From NCBI GenBank assembly GCA_017515465.1, contig JAFWFV010000040.1, forward strand, positions 1 through 45,682: DNA of 45,682 nt, written 5' to 3'. The stretch comes from Clostridiales bacterium (GTDB lineage Bacteria; Bacillota; Clostridia; Saccharofermentanales; Saccharofermentanaceae). Positions 8,453 through 16,603 of the stretch are shown here, piece after piece. The position numbers were made by a program, and so were the translations under genes. The notes beneath the pieces were generated by a model. It ran no database searches and had not been told where the DNA came from. It was given only the letters and a program-made list of their open reading frames with translations. The number at the start of each line of letters is the position of its first letter. Within the stretch, counting starts at the first letter, position 1.

Positions 8453-11265
8453 CAGTCTTCAGCCTTCCTCATGATCTTATTGAGGATCTCGTCGGTTATG
8501 GGTTCAACAAACTTGAACTCGAGGGTCTTGACCTTTACGCCGTGGGCTCCGAGATGAGCTCTGTATACGATATGTCTGGCATTGATCACCGTCATCTGTT
8601 CCCTGGTATCCTCTTTGCCTTCGGTGCCGTTCCAGGTCAATACTGCAAAGGGGATGCTTGTAAAGAATATGGTCATAGGGATCTGTGCCAGTTCGTTGAG
8701 TTCGGACGTGGCAGTAAATACCATGTTATAGACACCGGGCTTGTCACATGTGATGCCGAAGACGAAATCACTGTCAACGCTGGTATCCACCTGTTCCATA
8801 ACGTTGATGACCGGATTCTCGGTAATGTCATAGAATACGCTGGCATAGAAGTTCTCTGACTCGTCTCCGAAGGGACAATCGATATGCGTGATCTCAGCAG
8901 GATCTCCTTCCATCCTGTCCATAGCTGGAGTATTCATGGCAAATCTCAGGATGTTGGCTGCGTTCCTCTGAAGCTCTGCTCTGGTGATGCCGCCCTTCTG
9001 GAGTTCTTCCATGCAGTCAGAATCATCTATGAACTTGCGGTCAACTGACGAACATACCATGTAAAGGTCATTCTGAGCCCTGGCCATTGCAGCATGCTCA
9101 GTAAGATTGTGGTGCTGGTTGACCTCGGGAGCCTTGACTATATATGCCCACCAGTCAGTCATGGTTATGCCCGTATATCCCCACTGCTGCCTGAGTACCA
9201 TGGTATTCAGCTCGTAATTGGAAGCTCCGTATGTGCCGTTTATCTTGTTATATACGGTCATTATGCTCCTGGCCTTGCCTTCCTTTACGGCTATCTCAAA
9301 ACCTCTGAGATAGATCTCGCGCAGCGCTCTCTCGGATACGACTGAATCCATATCCCTTCTCCTGGTCTCACGGTTGTTGACACAGAAATGCTTGATGGTG
9401 GCAGTAACCCCGTGGGACTCCAGTGCCTTGACCTGGGCAGATGCCATCCTGCCGGTAAGCAGGGGATCCTCCGAGAAATACTCAAAGTTCCTTCCGTTGA
9501 GAGGATGTCTGTGGATATTCATTCCGGGACCCAGGATCGTATCGACCCTGTTGCTGAGCATCTCGATGCCGAACCATGCGAACAGGTTCATGGCTGCGTC
9601 CAGATTGAAGGATGATGCGATGCATGTTCCGTTAGGGATCGAGAATGCCTTCTTGCCGCTGTCGAGCCTCATTCCTGAAGGACCGTCAGAACAGCAGCAT
9701 GCGGGAACGCCCATGTCGTTGATCTCTTTGGCAACCCCTGCAAAACCTGCTGCGGTACCTGTCGTAACCTTGGGGCAGCTCATGCCCTCACCTCTGATCA
9801 GGAGGCAGAGATCCTCATCGGACAGCTGGGCGATGAATTCATCCATGCTGTTCCTGCCGTGCTTTACGTCAGAGAGCTTGATACCCTTATCTCCTGTCTG
9901 CTTTATCTCGGGATCGAGCCTCATGGCAAATTCGGAACGGTAATCCCTGGTCCTGACCGGTACCTTTTCCATTACGAGGTTGCCGGAACGGTCCTGGGTA
10001 AATCTCTCGAACTCCTCAACGGGAGCCAGAACGGGCTCGAGGCTCTCGATGTTCCTGGACTCGTCGAGGGTAAAGTTCAGTATCTTGTCAGAGCTCAGGC
10101 AGTGACCTCCGAGATAGAGCTCATATACGCCTCTTTCCAGGATCCAGCCTGTTCCCAGACCTGCTCTGCCGTCGTCGTCAAATGAAGCGAAATATTTAAG
10201 ATCTGCCTCTATCTCCACGACGCATGTGCCTCCGGGCATGATCTCATATGTCTTTGTAAATCCGACGAGCACTCTGGCGGGCTTTGCAAGCTTGCCCTGA
10301 GGTGCCTTGGCAAACAGGAGCACTGTCTTTTTGCCGGGCACTTCGCCGAGGTTGGTAACCCTGGCCGTAACCTTGACGCTGCTCTCGCCAAGCTCCATCT
10401 CCGCGCCTGATATGTCGAATGTCGTGTAGGACAATCCAAATCCGAAAGGATACATTACCTTTTCAGGGGCAAATGTCGAAAAATACCTGTATCCGACATA
10501 GATGTCCTCAGAATAGTAATCCTTGATGCTGTCCTGACCGCCAAAGTAGGGAGTCGAGGGATAATCCGTGATCTCCCTGGCGATGGTATCGGGAAGGAGT
10601 CCGGAAGGGTTGACCTCACCTGTCAGGATCCTGGCAACTGCCGTTCCTCCGATCATGCCGCCCTGCCATACATAGAGTACGGATGCGGGCTTATATCTGG
10701 GAACGAAGCTCATGTCTATGATATTGCCAACGTTGAGAAGGACGATCGTCCTGTCAAATGCTGCGCAGACCTTGCTGAGCATATCCTCCTCGCCCTTATG
10801 GAGCCTCAGGGAGCCTTCATCGTATGTATTGTCCCTGTCCTCTCCTGCAGTCCTCGCGATTATGATGACCGCATAATCATTGCGGTCCGCCATGTCCTTT
10901 ACAAGTTCATCGGACAGAGGCATCTCATCCTGGGACCATCTCTCATTGCCCCAGCCGATGCCGGGATCCACGGGGTTTTCCTTCTCCCATGCATCATATG
11001 TATCCATCAGTTTCTGATCGAGCGTCACTTTGCCGGAATCCATGAGGCCTTCCCTGATGTTAACGACGTGGTGAACGTTGACCATTCCGCCGGATCCTGT
11101 ACCACTCTTGTAGTAGTTGGTCTGCATCCTGCCGAATAATGCCACCTTTGCACCATCAGGGAGGGGCAGCGTCTCGCCGCGGTTCTCGAGCAGGACTGTT
11201 CCTTCACAGGCCAGATTGATGGCAGCCTGTGTGTATTTATTCCAATCTAACGAATACTTGGGCAT
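8452..11265 (-). CDS. Beta-glucosidase, GH3, domain order permuted
   Basis: This 937-residue glycoside hydrolase family 3 enzyme lacks a signal peptide, so it is probably cytoplasmic and acts on imported oligosaccharides. The domain order is inverted. The alpha/beta sandwich domain comes first (~10-235, with the acid/base candidate E142 in AGEDRD), then an FnIII-like domain (~265-400). The catalytic barrel follows (~465-780, with K625-H626, NFEYFSEDP and nucleophile D704 in TMTDW). A beta-rich end occupies ~800-937. The same inverted order is known for beta-glucosidases of Ruminococcus albus and Butyrivibrio fibrisolvens. GGAGG precedes the ATG by about 6 bases. The exact sugar specificity cannot be read from the sequence. 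Confidence 0.93.
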   Translation of the reverse strand: MPKYSLDWNKYTQAAINLACEGTVLLENRGETLPLPDGAKVALFGRMQTNYYKSGTGSGGMVNVHHVVNIREGLMDSGKVTLDQKLMDTYDAWEKENPVDPGIGWGNERWSQDEMPLSDELVKDMADRNDYAVIIIARTAGEDRDNTYDEGSLRLHKGEEDMLSKVCAAFDRTIVLLNVGNIIDMSFVPRYKPASVLYVWQGGMIGGTAVARILTGEVNPSGLLPDTIAREITDYPSTPYFGGQDSIKDYYSEDIYVGYRYFSTFAPEKVMYPFGFGLSYTTFDISGAEMELGESSVKVTARVTNLGEVPGKKTVLLFAKAPQGKLAKPARVLVGFTKTYEIMPGGTCVVEIEADLKYFASFDDDGRAGLGTGWILERGVYELYLGGHCLSSDKILNFTLDESRNIESLEPVLAPVEEFERFTQDRSGNLVMEKVPVRTRDYRSEFAMRLDPEIKQTGDKGIKLSDVKHGRNSMDEFIAQLSDEDLCLLIRGEGMSCPKVTTGTAAGFAGVAKEINDMGVPACCCSDGPSGMRLDSGKKAFSIPNGTCIASSFNLDAAMNLFAWFGIEMLSNRVDTILGPGMNIHRHPLNGRNFEYFSEDPLLTGRMASAQVKALESHGVTATIKHFCVNNRETRRRDMDSVVSERALREIYLRGFEIAVKEGKARSIMTVYNKINGTYGASNYELNTMVLRQQWGYTGITMTDWWAYIVKAPEVNQHHNLTEHAAMARAQNDLYMVCSSVDRKFIDDSDCMEELQKGGITRAELQRNAANILRFAMNTPAMDRMEGDPAEITHIDCPFGDESENFYASVFYDITENPVINVMEQVDTSVDSDFVFGITCDKPGVYNMVFTATSELNELAQIPMTIFFTSIPFAVLTWNGTEGKEDTREQMTVINARHIVYRAHLGAHGVKVKTLEFKFVEPITDEILNKIMRKAED

Positions 11266-11296
11266 AACAACCTCCGGGAGAGCAAAGTCTTTTTAT

Positions 11297-11302
11297 ATTA
11301 TA
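11297..11302 (-). promoter_or_regulatory. Probable -10 box of the GH3 gene
   Basis: TATAAT is read on the minus strand about 32 bases before the start codon. The 17-base spacing places the -35 hexamer inside the nearer of two direct repeats at 11320-11352. The -35 itself is poor (TATGAA), which suggests activator dependence. Confidence 0.45.
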
Positions 11303-11319
11303 TATAGTTTGGATGGAAA

Positions 11320-11352
11320 TTCATATCGGATAGATGAACTTCATATCGGATA
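11320..11352. repeat. 13-bp direct repeat, 20-bp period
   Basis: TTCATATCGGATA occurs at 11320-11332 and 11340-11352. The second copy covers the stop codon of the helicase gene. The nearer copy overlaps the -35 region of the GH3 promoter. It is either a local duplication or a tandem activator site. Confidence 0.7.
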
Positions 11353-12459
11353 TTCCTTGGGATCTGCCTTTGTATATCTGATTATCTCCTCAAATCTCGG
11401 CTGTTCCCTGTAGGATATCAGACTGTAGGCAGCGCCGCTCTTGCCGGCCCTGGCAGTCCTGCCTATCCTGTGCAGATAGAGTTCATTTTCCTGAGGGATG
11501 TCGTAATTAAACACAGCTTCGATGTCATCTACATCTATGCCCCTGGCAATAACATCCGTGCCTACCAGACAGTCGAATCTGTTACGGCGGTAATCCTCCA
11601 TGACCTTGTTTCTCCTGCCCTGACCTATGTCACCGTGCAGGACCTGTACGGACAGCCCGGCATTGCTGAGCCTCATGGCAACCTTGGATGCCTGATCCTT
11701 TGTATTGCAGAATACGATGACCTTTGTATAGTCTTCCTTTGCGATTATCCTGGTAATGACCGTGATCTTGTCCTTTTCCGGACAGTTCACAAAGTACTCA
11801 TCTATGTCGGGGTGATCTTCTGCCTTGGGCATTACGTCTATCTCGACGGCGCCCTCCATGAACTGCCATGTTATGTCCTGGATCTCTCTGGGCATAGTGG
11901 CAGAGAACAGGGCCATCTGCTTGTCATCGGGTGTCATGCCTATGATGCGCTTGATATCCTTGATAAAGCCCATCTTGAGCATCTCGTCTGCCTCGTCCAG
12001 AACGAGGGTATAGATGTTGCTGATATCGATCATCTTGCGGGTAACGAGATCGATCAGACGTCCCGGCGTGGCTACCACGATCTGGGGGTGCTTATCGAGA
12101 CGTTCCTTCTGGACATTGATGCTCTGTCCGCCGATCACGGCGGCTACCCTGAATCCTTTGATGTTCTTGCCCAGGAGCCTGATCTCTGATGCGATCTGCA
12201 GGGCAAGTTCCCTGGTGGGTGCCAGTATGAGTCCCTGAACGGACTTCATGTCCATGTTGAGATATTCCATTATCGGTATGGCGAAAGCAAAGGTCTTGCC
12301 TGTACCCGTAGGGGCCTTAGCGATCACGCTGAGATTGTCCATCATCGGCGGGATCGCCTTCTGCTGGACAGTGGTGGGTCTCTTTACACCCATGGATCCC
12401 AATGCTCTCATGATCTCATCAGACAGCCCGAGATCCTCAAATGTTAATTCTTTATCCAT
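11341..12459 (-). CDS. DEAD-box ATP-dependent RNA helicase
   Basis: The protein has 372 residues. All core motifs are visible: the Q motif around Q33, Walker A APTGTGKT (49-56), PTREL (81-85), TPGR (131-134), DEAD (155-158), SAT (186-188), and HRIGRTARAG near the C-terminus. Both RecA domains are complete but there is no C-terminal RNA-binding extension, so it is a minimal-length member. Expected roles are RNA unwinding in ribosome assembly or mRNA turnover. It is divergent from the deoB-deoC fusion gene and lies 75 bases upstream of the GH3 gene on the same strand. Confidence 0.93.
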   Translation of the reverse strand: MDKELTFEDLGLSDEIMRALGSMGVKRPTTVQQKAIPPMMDNLSVIAKAPTGTGKTFAFAIPIMEYLNMDMKSVQGLILAPTRELALQIASEIRLLGKNIKGFRVAAVIGGQSINVQKERLDKHPQIVVATPGRLIDLVTRKMIDISNIYTLVLDEADEMLKMGFIKDIKRIIGMTPDDKQMALFSATMPREIQDITWQFMEGAVEIDVMPKAEDHPDIDEYFVNCPEKDKITVITRIIAKEDYTKVIVFCNTKDQASKVAMRLSNAGLSVQVLHGDIGQGRRNKVMEDYRRNRFDCLVGTDVIARGIDVDDIEAVFNYDIPQENELYLHRIGRTARAGKSGAAYSLISYREQPRFEEIIRYTKADPKEYPI

Positions 12460-12500
12460 AACAACCTCACTTTATTTTCAAACAAAACTATACCATAGAT

Positions 12501-12509
12501 TGCTATAAT
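12501..12509 (+). promoter_or_regulatory. Extended -10 promoter of the deoB-deoC fusion gene
   Basis: TGCTATAAT (extended -10) lies 31 bases before the start codon. No good -35 is visible, which is typical for extended -10 promoters. AAGGAG at 12526-12531 is the ribosome binding site. Confidence 0.55.
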
Positions 12510-12540
12510 TTATAACAGATAAATAAAGGAGAACTATCCT

Positions 12541-14367
12541 ATGGCAAAACGTGTATTTCTCGTGGTTCTGGACAGCTTCGGAACGGGCATCGCTCCTGAT
12601 GCAAAAGATTTCGGTGACGAGGGGAGCAATACCCTTGCAGCCGTACTGTCTGGCTCTGGCAGACCTTTCCCCAACATGAGCAGGATGGGGCTGTTCGACA
12701 TAGACGGAACTTACGATGAGAGGATCAGGGATTACCTGTCGGGTGCAGGAGACATGCCCTCTCCCATCGGTTCATACGGCATCGTCCGCGAAGTCTCACG
12801 GGGCAAGGATTCCACCATCGGCCACTGGGAGATGGCGGGAGTGTTATCGGCAGTGCCTCAGCCCACATATCCTGACGGGTTCCCTGACTATATCCTGGAC
12901 AGGATCCGTGAGGTCTCAGGACGCGGGATACTGTGCAACAGGCCCTACAGCGGAACGGAAGTCATCAGGGACTACGGCGCGGAACACATGAGGACCGGAG
13001 ATCTGATCGTATACACATCCGCAGACAGCGTTCTGCAGATCGCTGCACACGAGGATGTCGTCCCGCTCAATGAGCTCTACGACATATGTGCCAAGGTCAG
13101 ATCCTTCATGACCGGCAAGGATGCGGTAGGCAGGATCATAGCCAGACCTTTTACGGGTGAGGAAGGCAGTTTCACCAGGACGGACAACAGGCACGATTTT
13201 TCTGCCAAGGCTCCCTCCTCCACCATGAACGAGATCCTGAGCTGCTACGGATATGATGTCATATCAGTGGGCAAGATAAACGATCTGTTTGCGGGACAGG
13301 GAATAACCAGATCCATCCCCACTCACGGAAATACCGAAGGGATCGAAAAATTGATCTCACTGATGGATGAGGATTTCAACGGACTCTGCTTTGTGAACCT
13401 GGTGGATTTCGACATGAAATACGGCCACAGGAACGACATCAGCGGTTATGCAGCCGCAATGCACGAATGGGACGATAACCTGGGGACCGTACTGGAAAAG
13501 CTCAGGAACGATGACCTGCTCATAATAACCGCAGATCACGGCTGCGACCCCTCTACCCCCTCCACCGATCACTCCAGGGAGACCATACCTCTTTTGATCT
13601 ACGGAGAAGGATACAGATATCCCCACAACATGGGCGAGCTGATAGGGTTCAGCGCCATCTCCAACATAGTATTCGGCGCACTTATGAAACGTGACCTCCC
13701 CAACAGATATGAGCCCGGGTTAAGATCCCCCGATCCTGACAACATCATGTCATACGTGGATCTGACCAATCTCAAGACCACCGCCACGTCAGAAGACATC
13801 AGGGATCTCATCGAACGGGCAGTATCAAACGGCTGTGCCAGCATCTGCATCCCTCCCTACTATGTCAGGGAGGCAAAAAGGATATCTGCGGGCAGGATCA
13901 GGGTCTGTACGGTAATAGGCTTCCCAAACGGTTACCAGACAACCGCATCAAAGGTGTTCGAAGCCGCTGATGCCTGCGATAACGGCGCCTCGGAGATCGA
14001 TATGGTAATAAACATCAATGCCGTCAAGAACGGCGATTTCGCCTATGTCGAAGACGAGATCAGGCAGATCGGAGACATGGTCCACTCCAAGGGAGCGATC
14101 CTTAAGGTCATCATAGAGACATGCAGCCTGACTGAGGACGAGAAGATCCGCATGTGCAAAGCCGTAAGCAGCGCCGGAGCTGATTACATCAAGACCAGTA
14201 CGGGATTCGGATCTGCGGGAGCTGCGGCAGAGGATGTCAGGCTGATGGCCCAGAATGTCTCTCCTGATGTGAAGATCAAGGCAGCAGGCGGCATCAGGAC
14301 GGTTGGATCCGCAATGGAAATGATCGATGCAGGTGCGTCCAGGATAGGTGCATCAGGAATTAAATAG
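12541..14367 (+). CDS. Phosphopentomutase-deoxyribose-phosphate aldolase fusion (DeoB-DeoC)
   Basis: This 608-residue fusion joins two consecutive steps of (deoxy)nucleoside breakdown. Residues 1-~393 are a full-length phosphopentomutase: metal ligand D11 in LDSFGTG, KDSTIGHWE (89-97), DFDMKYGHRND (289-299), ADHG (331-334) and DH (343-344). Residues ~400-608 are a class I deoxyribose-phosphate aldolase: D407 and T409 in a DLT version of the usual DHT motif, GFPNG (460-464), the Schiff-base lysine K551 in KTSTGF, and K580 in KAAGGIR. The first half turns (deoxy)ribose 1-phosphate into the 5-phosphate; the second cleaves deoxyribose 5-phosphate to acetaldehyde and glyceraldehyde 3-phosphate. 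The junction is only about 7 residues and the frame is uninterrupted. Confidence 0.93.
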   Translation: MAKRVFLVVLDSFGTGIAPDAKDFGDEGSNTLAAVLSGSGRPFPNMSRMGLFDIDGTYDERIRDYLSGAGDMPSPIGSYGIVREVSRGKDSTIGHWEMAGVLSAVPQPTYPDGFPDYILDRIREVSGRGILCNRPYSGTEVIRDYGAEHMRTGDLIVYTSADSVLQIAAHEDVVPLNELYDICAKVRSFMTGKDAVGRIIARPFTGEEGSFTRTDNRHDFSAKAPSSTMNEILSCYGYDVISVGKINDLFAGQGITRSIPTHGNTEGIEKLISLMDEDFNGLCFVNLVDFDMKYGHRNDISGYAAAMHEWDDNLGTVLEKLRNDDLLIITADHGCDPSTPSTDHSRETIPLLIYGEGYRYPHNMGELIGFSAISNIVFGALMKRDLPNRYEPGLRSPDPDNIMSYVDLTNLKTTATSEDIRDLIERAVSNGCASICIPPYYVREAKRISAGRIRVCTVIGFPNGYQTTASKVFEAADACDNGASEIDMVININAVKNGDFAYVEDEIRQIGDMVHSKGAILKVIIETCSLTEDEKIRMCKAVSSAGADYIKTSTGFGSAGAAAEDVRLMAQNVSPDVKIKAAGGIRTVGSAMEMIDAGASRIGASGIK

Positions 14368-14386
14368 AAAGTTTCGTTCTATTTTT
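14362..14386 (+). terminator. Weak AT-rich terminator after deoB-deoC
   Basis: An 8-bp stem (AAATAGAA / TTCTATTT) with a 7-base loop and a short T run overlaps the stop codon. Its low GC content makes it weak. Confidence 0.4.
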
Positions 14387-14420
14387 GCAAACAGTCCCAT
14401 TTATAACCCACTATAGGTGA

Positions 14421-14426
14421 TATAAT
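14421..14426 (+). promoter_or_regulatory. -10 box for the 59-residue membrane protein gene
   Basis: A perfect TATAAT lies 49 bases upstream of the small gene. No convincing -35 is seen. A 6-bp inverted repeat with a 4-base loop (CGAACG-CTAA-CGTTCG, 14446-14461) sits just before the ribosome binding site. It could be a leader hairpin or an operator. Confidence 0.45.
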
Positions 14427-14475
14427 GCACTCATAAAAGAACAAACGAACGCTAACGTTCGGTAAGGAGTGTATT

Positions 14476-14655
14476 ATGTCACCTGCAGAGGTATTGTGTT
14501 TTTTCTTTATATCGATAGTTATCTTTAAGGCAGTTAAGGACAGTTTTGCTTACTGGAACTGTGACCGTGATGATTATGTTCCGAGGAAGCCTGCCAGGGT
14601 TACTGCCATCAGGGACAGACGGTATTACGATGCCGGCAGAAGGCAGAGTGCCTGA
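14476..14655 (+). CDS. Small single-span membrane protein, 59 residues
   Basis: The open frame runs from ATG to TGA, with AAGGAG (14464-14469) six bases upstream and a TATAAT farther up. Residues ~5-20 are a hydrophobic segment (EVLCFFFISIVIF). The rest is a hydrophilic tail rich in Arg, Asp and Tyr that ends in GRRQSA. I do not recognise a family. The good translation signals and its own promoter-like sequence argue for a real gene. The long hairpin at 14668-14761 follows directly. Confidence 0.6.
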   Translation: MSPAEVLCFFFISIVIFKAVKDSFAYWNCDRDDYVPRKPARVTAIRDRRYYDAGRRQSA

Positions 14656-14667
14656 TATACATTAGAT

Positions 14668-14761
14668 CTCTTTTGTTTGGCCGGGTCACGGTGTCAGTGC
14701 TTCCTCCGTTTCATGCCCAATCACACACAACCGGCACTGATGTGACCGGCCAGGCAAAGAG
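14668..14761. repeat. Long imperfect inverted repeat between convergent genes
   Basis: The arms are 14668-14700 and 14734-14761. Paired blocks are TGGCCGG/CCGGCCA, TCAC/GTGA and TCAGTGC/GCACTGA, plus an outer CTCTTT/AAAGAG, separated by small bulges; about 25 bp pair in all. The loop is about 33 bases. No T run follows on either strand, so it is not a standard intrinsic terminator. Confidence 0.7.
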
Positions 14762-14777
14762 GGATACTATCCGGATT

Positions 14778-15698
14778 TTACATTGAAGCCTGATTCTTAC
14801 CGTTACGCTTGGACTTGTTGAGCTTGCGCTCAGCTGTGGTCAGGAACTCTTCCTGATTGGATGTCTTGTCGTAAACTACTACGCCTGCAGATATGGTTAT
14901 CTTGCCCACTGATCCGTCCAGTCTGACGGGTGTACTGGCAACGGCATCAACTATCCTCTTGGCGATGCCCAGTGCAGGGATCTTGTCACATCCGGGGAGG
15001 ATGATGGCGAATTCATCGCCGCCGGTCCTGAAACATGTATCCTGCTTGCGGCAGTTAGCCAGCATGATGGACGCAATGGTCCTGAGGAATATATCACCAT
15101 TCTGCTGACCGAACTGTTCGTTGATCGCAGTCATGTCATCAACATCGATAACGATGAGGGAGAAGCTGCCTTCCTGCTGACGGTCGGAATAGAAACTGGA
15201 CATCTTGTCGAGCTTCTCATAGAAATACCTTCTGTTATACAGACCGCTGAGATCATCCACTCTGGCCAGCCTGGAGAGTTTGACCAGGGACTGCTGGAGG
15301 TCGTTCTCGAGCTTGAGCCTGTCGGTAATGTCCCTGCTGATTCCCCATGTTCCGATTATCTCGTTGTTCTCATCATAGAGAGGATACTTGGACGCCATGA
15401 AATATCTGATCGTCTCATCGTCGAGGACCAGTTCCTCAGTGATATTTACCAGTGCCTGACCGGATGCCATTATCGTCAGCTCTGTATCTCTGGCCGACTG
15501 GGCAAACTCCTTGGGGAAGAAATCGAAATCACTCTTGCCGATCATGTCCTGTGCATTCTTAGCGCCAACCTGGAGAGCATGACTGTCCGTAACCCATATG
15601 AACTTGGAGTCCTTGTCCTTGAAATATACCGTGTCCTGGGAATACTTTCCGATGGTCTGCAGCAATATCTTCTCTATGTTAGCGTTGTTGATACCCAT
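14778..15698 (-). CDS. PAS-GGDEF diguanylate cyclase
   Basis: The 306-residue soluble protein has a PAS domain (~14-126, with IGTWGISRDITDR at its end), a short coiled linker, and a GGDEF domain (~142-302). The active site GGDEF (226-230) is intact. The product-inhibition motif RKQD (217-220) sits exactly five residues before it, as in feedback-inhibited cyclases. The usual NDxxGH segment reads NEQFGQ. It is expected to make c-di-GMP from two GTP in response to a small ligand or redox signal at the PAS domain. It begins 14 bases after the ABC permease stop and is the last gene of the minus-strand run. Confidence 0.9.
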   Translation of the reverse strand: MGINNANIEKILLQTIGKYSQDTVYFKDKDSKFIWVTDSHALQVGAKNAQDMIGKSDFDFFPKEFAQSARDTELTIMASGQALVNITEELVLDDETIRYFMASKYPLYDENNEIIGTWGISRDITDRLKLENDLQQSLVKLSRLARVDDLSGLYNRRYFYEKLDKMSSFYSDRQQEGSFSLIVIDVDDMTAINEQFGQQNGDIFLRTIASIMLANCRKQDTCFRTGGDEFAIILPGCDKIPALGIAKRIVDAVASTPVRLDGSVGKITISAGVVVYDKTSNQEEFLTTAERKLNKSKRNGKNQASM

Positions 15699-15712
15699 GG
15701 TTCCTCCGTGGT

Positions 15713-16603
15713 CTATGCGGACAGATCCCGCTTTTTAGTCAATATTATACTTCCAAAAAAACTTGATATAAAGTAGATTATCGCACATACGGCTCCTATT
15801 ATCACTATCCTCCGCTCCGAACTGACCGTCAGATCTGCCAATATCCTCGAAGGTATGAAGTGATTCAGCGAGAATCCCTCCAGATTATACTTTGCGGAAA
15901 TGATGTAATCCAGGATCCTGACAGGCAGGCTGAGAGTGCCTACTGAGACCAGTACTCCGAACGTGACTCCTGCCGCCTTGCTCTTGAACAAAGTGGTAAC
16001 AAAACCGATCATGACGACTATGGTTACCGTGACCATATAAGTCAGGAAAAAATAGATTATGCTCCCGGCATTTATCCCGGGATCACAGTTAGATGCCCAC
16101 ACTGCATTTGACAGCAGTGACAGTATCCATATCATTACGTGGAATGCCATGACATAGATCATGAGGGTCAGCGTCTTGGCAGTATATCCTACCCATCTGC
16201 ATCCGTTGATGATAGGGTAGTTCTTGTTGACGTGGGTTGAATAATCATTGCCGTAGAACAGTCCTGCCACTATGGCGATCAGGAGCAGCCCGATGAGTCC
16301 GCCTATATTCATCTGATAAGTCTGCGCAACGGTGTTGAAGTGAAACAATCCGACGCCGCTCACAGCACTGCCGGAGCCGTCCGTTCCTCCGAATACATCC
16401 ATCTCCGTCTGCGTGGGGTCAACGTATGTGACATCCGCAGGCACAGATCCTCCCATCAGGAGGGTCATCATGTATTCGAGGTTGAATCCCAGTATGAAAT
16501 AACTGTAGATCAATACCACCAGAGCCATGATCACGGCCATGATATATGTGCTCTTCATCTTTGACAGCCTGTACAGTTCCATCTTCAGAAAATTAAAAAG
16601 CAT
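15713..16603 (-). CDS. ABC-2 type permease
   Basis: The 296-residue protein has about six membrane segments. A long extracytoplasmic loop follows the first (~40-95, with a DPTQTEMD stretch). It resembles the permeases that pair with BcrA-like ATPases. Its ATG lies directly after the stop of the ATPase gene with no spacer, so the two are co-translated and form one exporter. Substrates of such pairs include bacitracin-like peptides and lantibiotics, but nothing here fixes the substrate. Confidence 0.82.
   Translation of the reverse strand: MLFNFLKMELYRLSKMKSTYIMAVIMALVVLIYSYFILGFNLEYMMTLLMGGSVPADVTYVDPTQTEMDVFGGTDGSGSAVSGVGLFHFNTVAQTYQMNIGGLIGLLLIAIVAGLFYGNDYSTHVNKNYPIINGCRWVGYTAKTLTLMIYVMAFHVMIWILSLLSNAVWASNCDPGINAGSIIYFFLTYMVTVTIVVMIGFVTTLFKSKAAGVTFGVLVSVGTLSLPVRILDYIISAKYNLEGFSLNHFIPSRILADLTVSSERRIVIIGAVCAIIYFISSFFGSIILTKKRDLSA

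Noticed and set aside
11470..12189. 239-residue plus-strand open frame opposite the helicase gene
   Set aside because: The opposite strand encodes all DEAD-box motifs. This frame has no translation signals.
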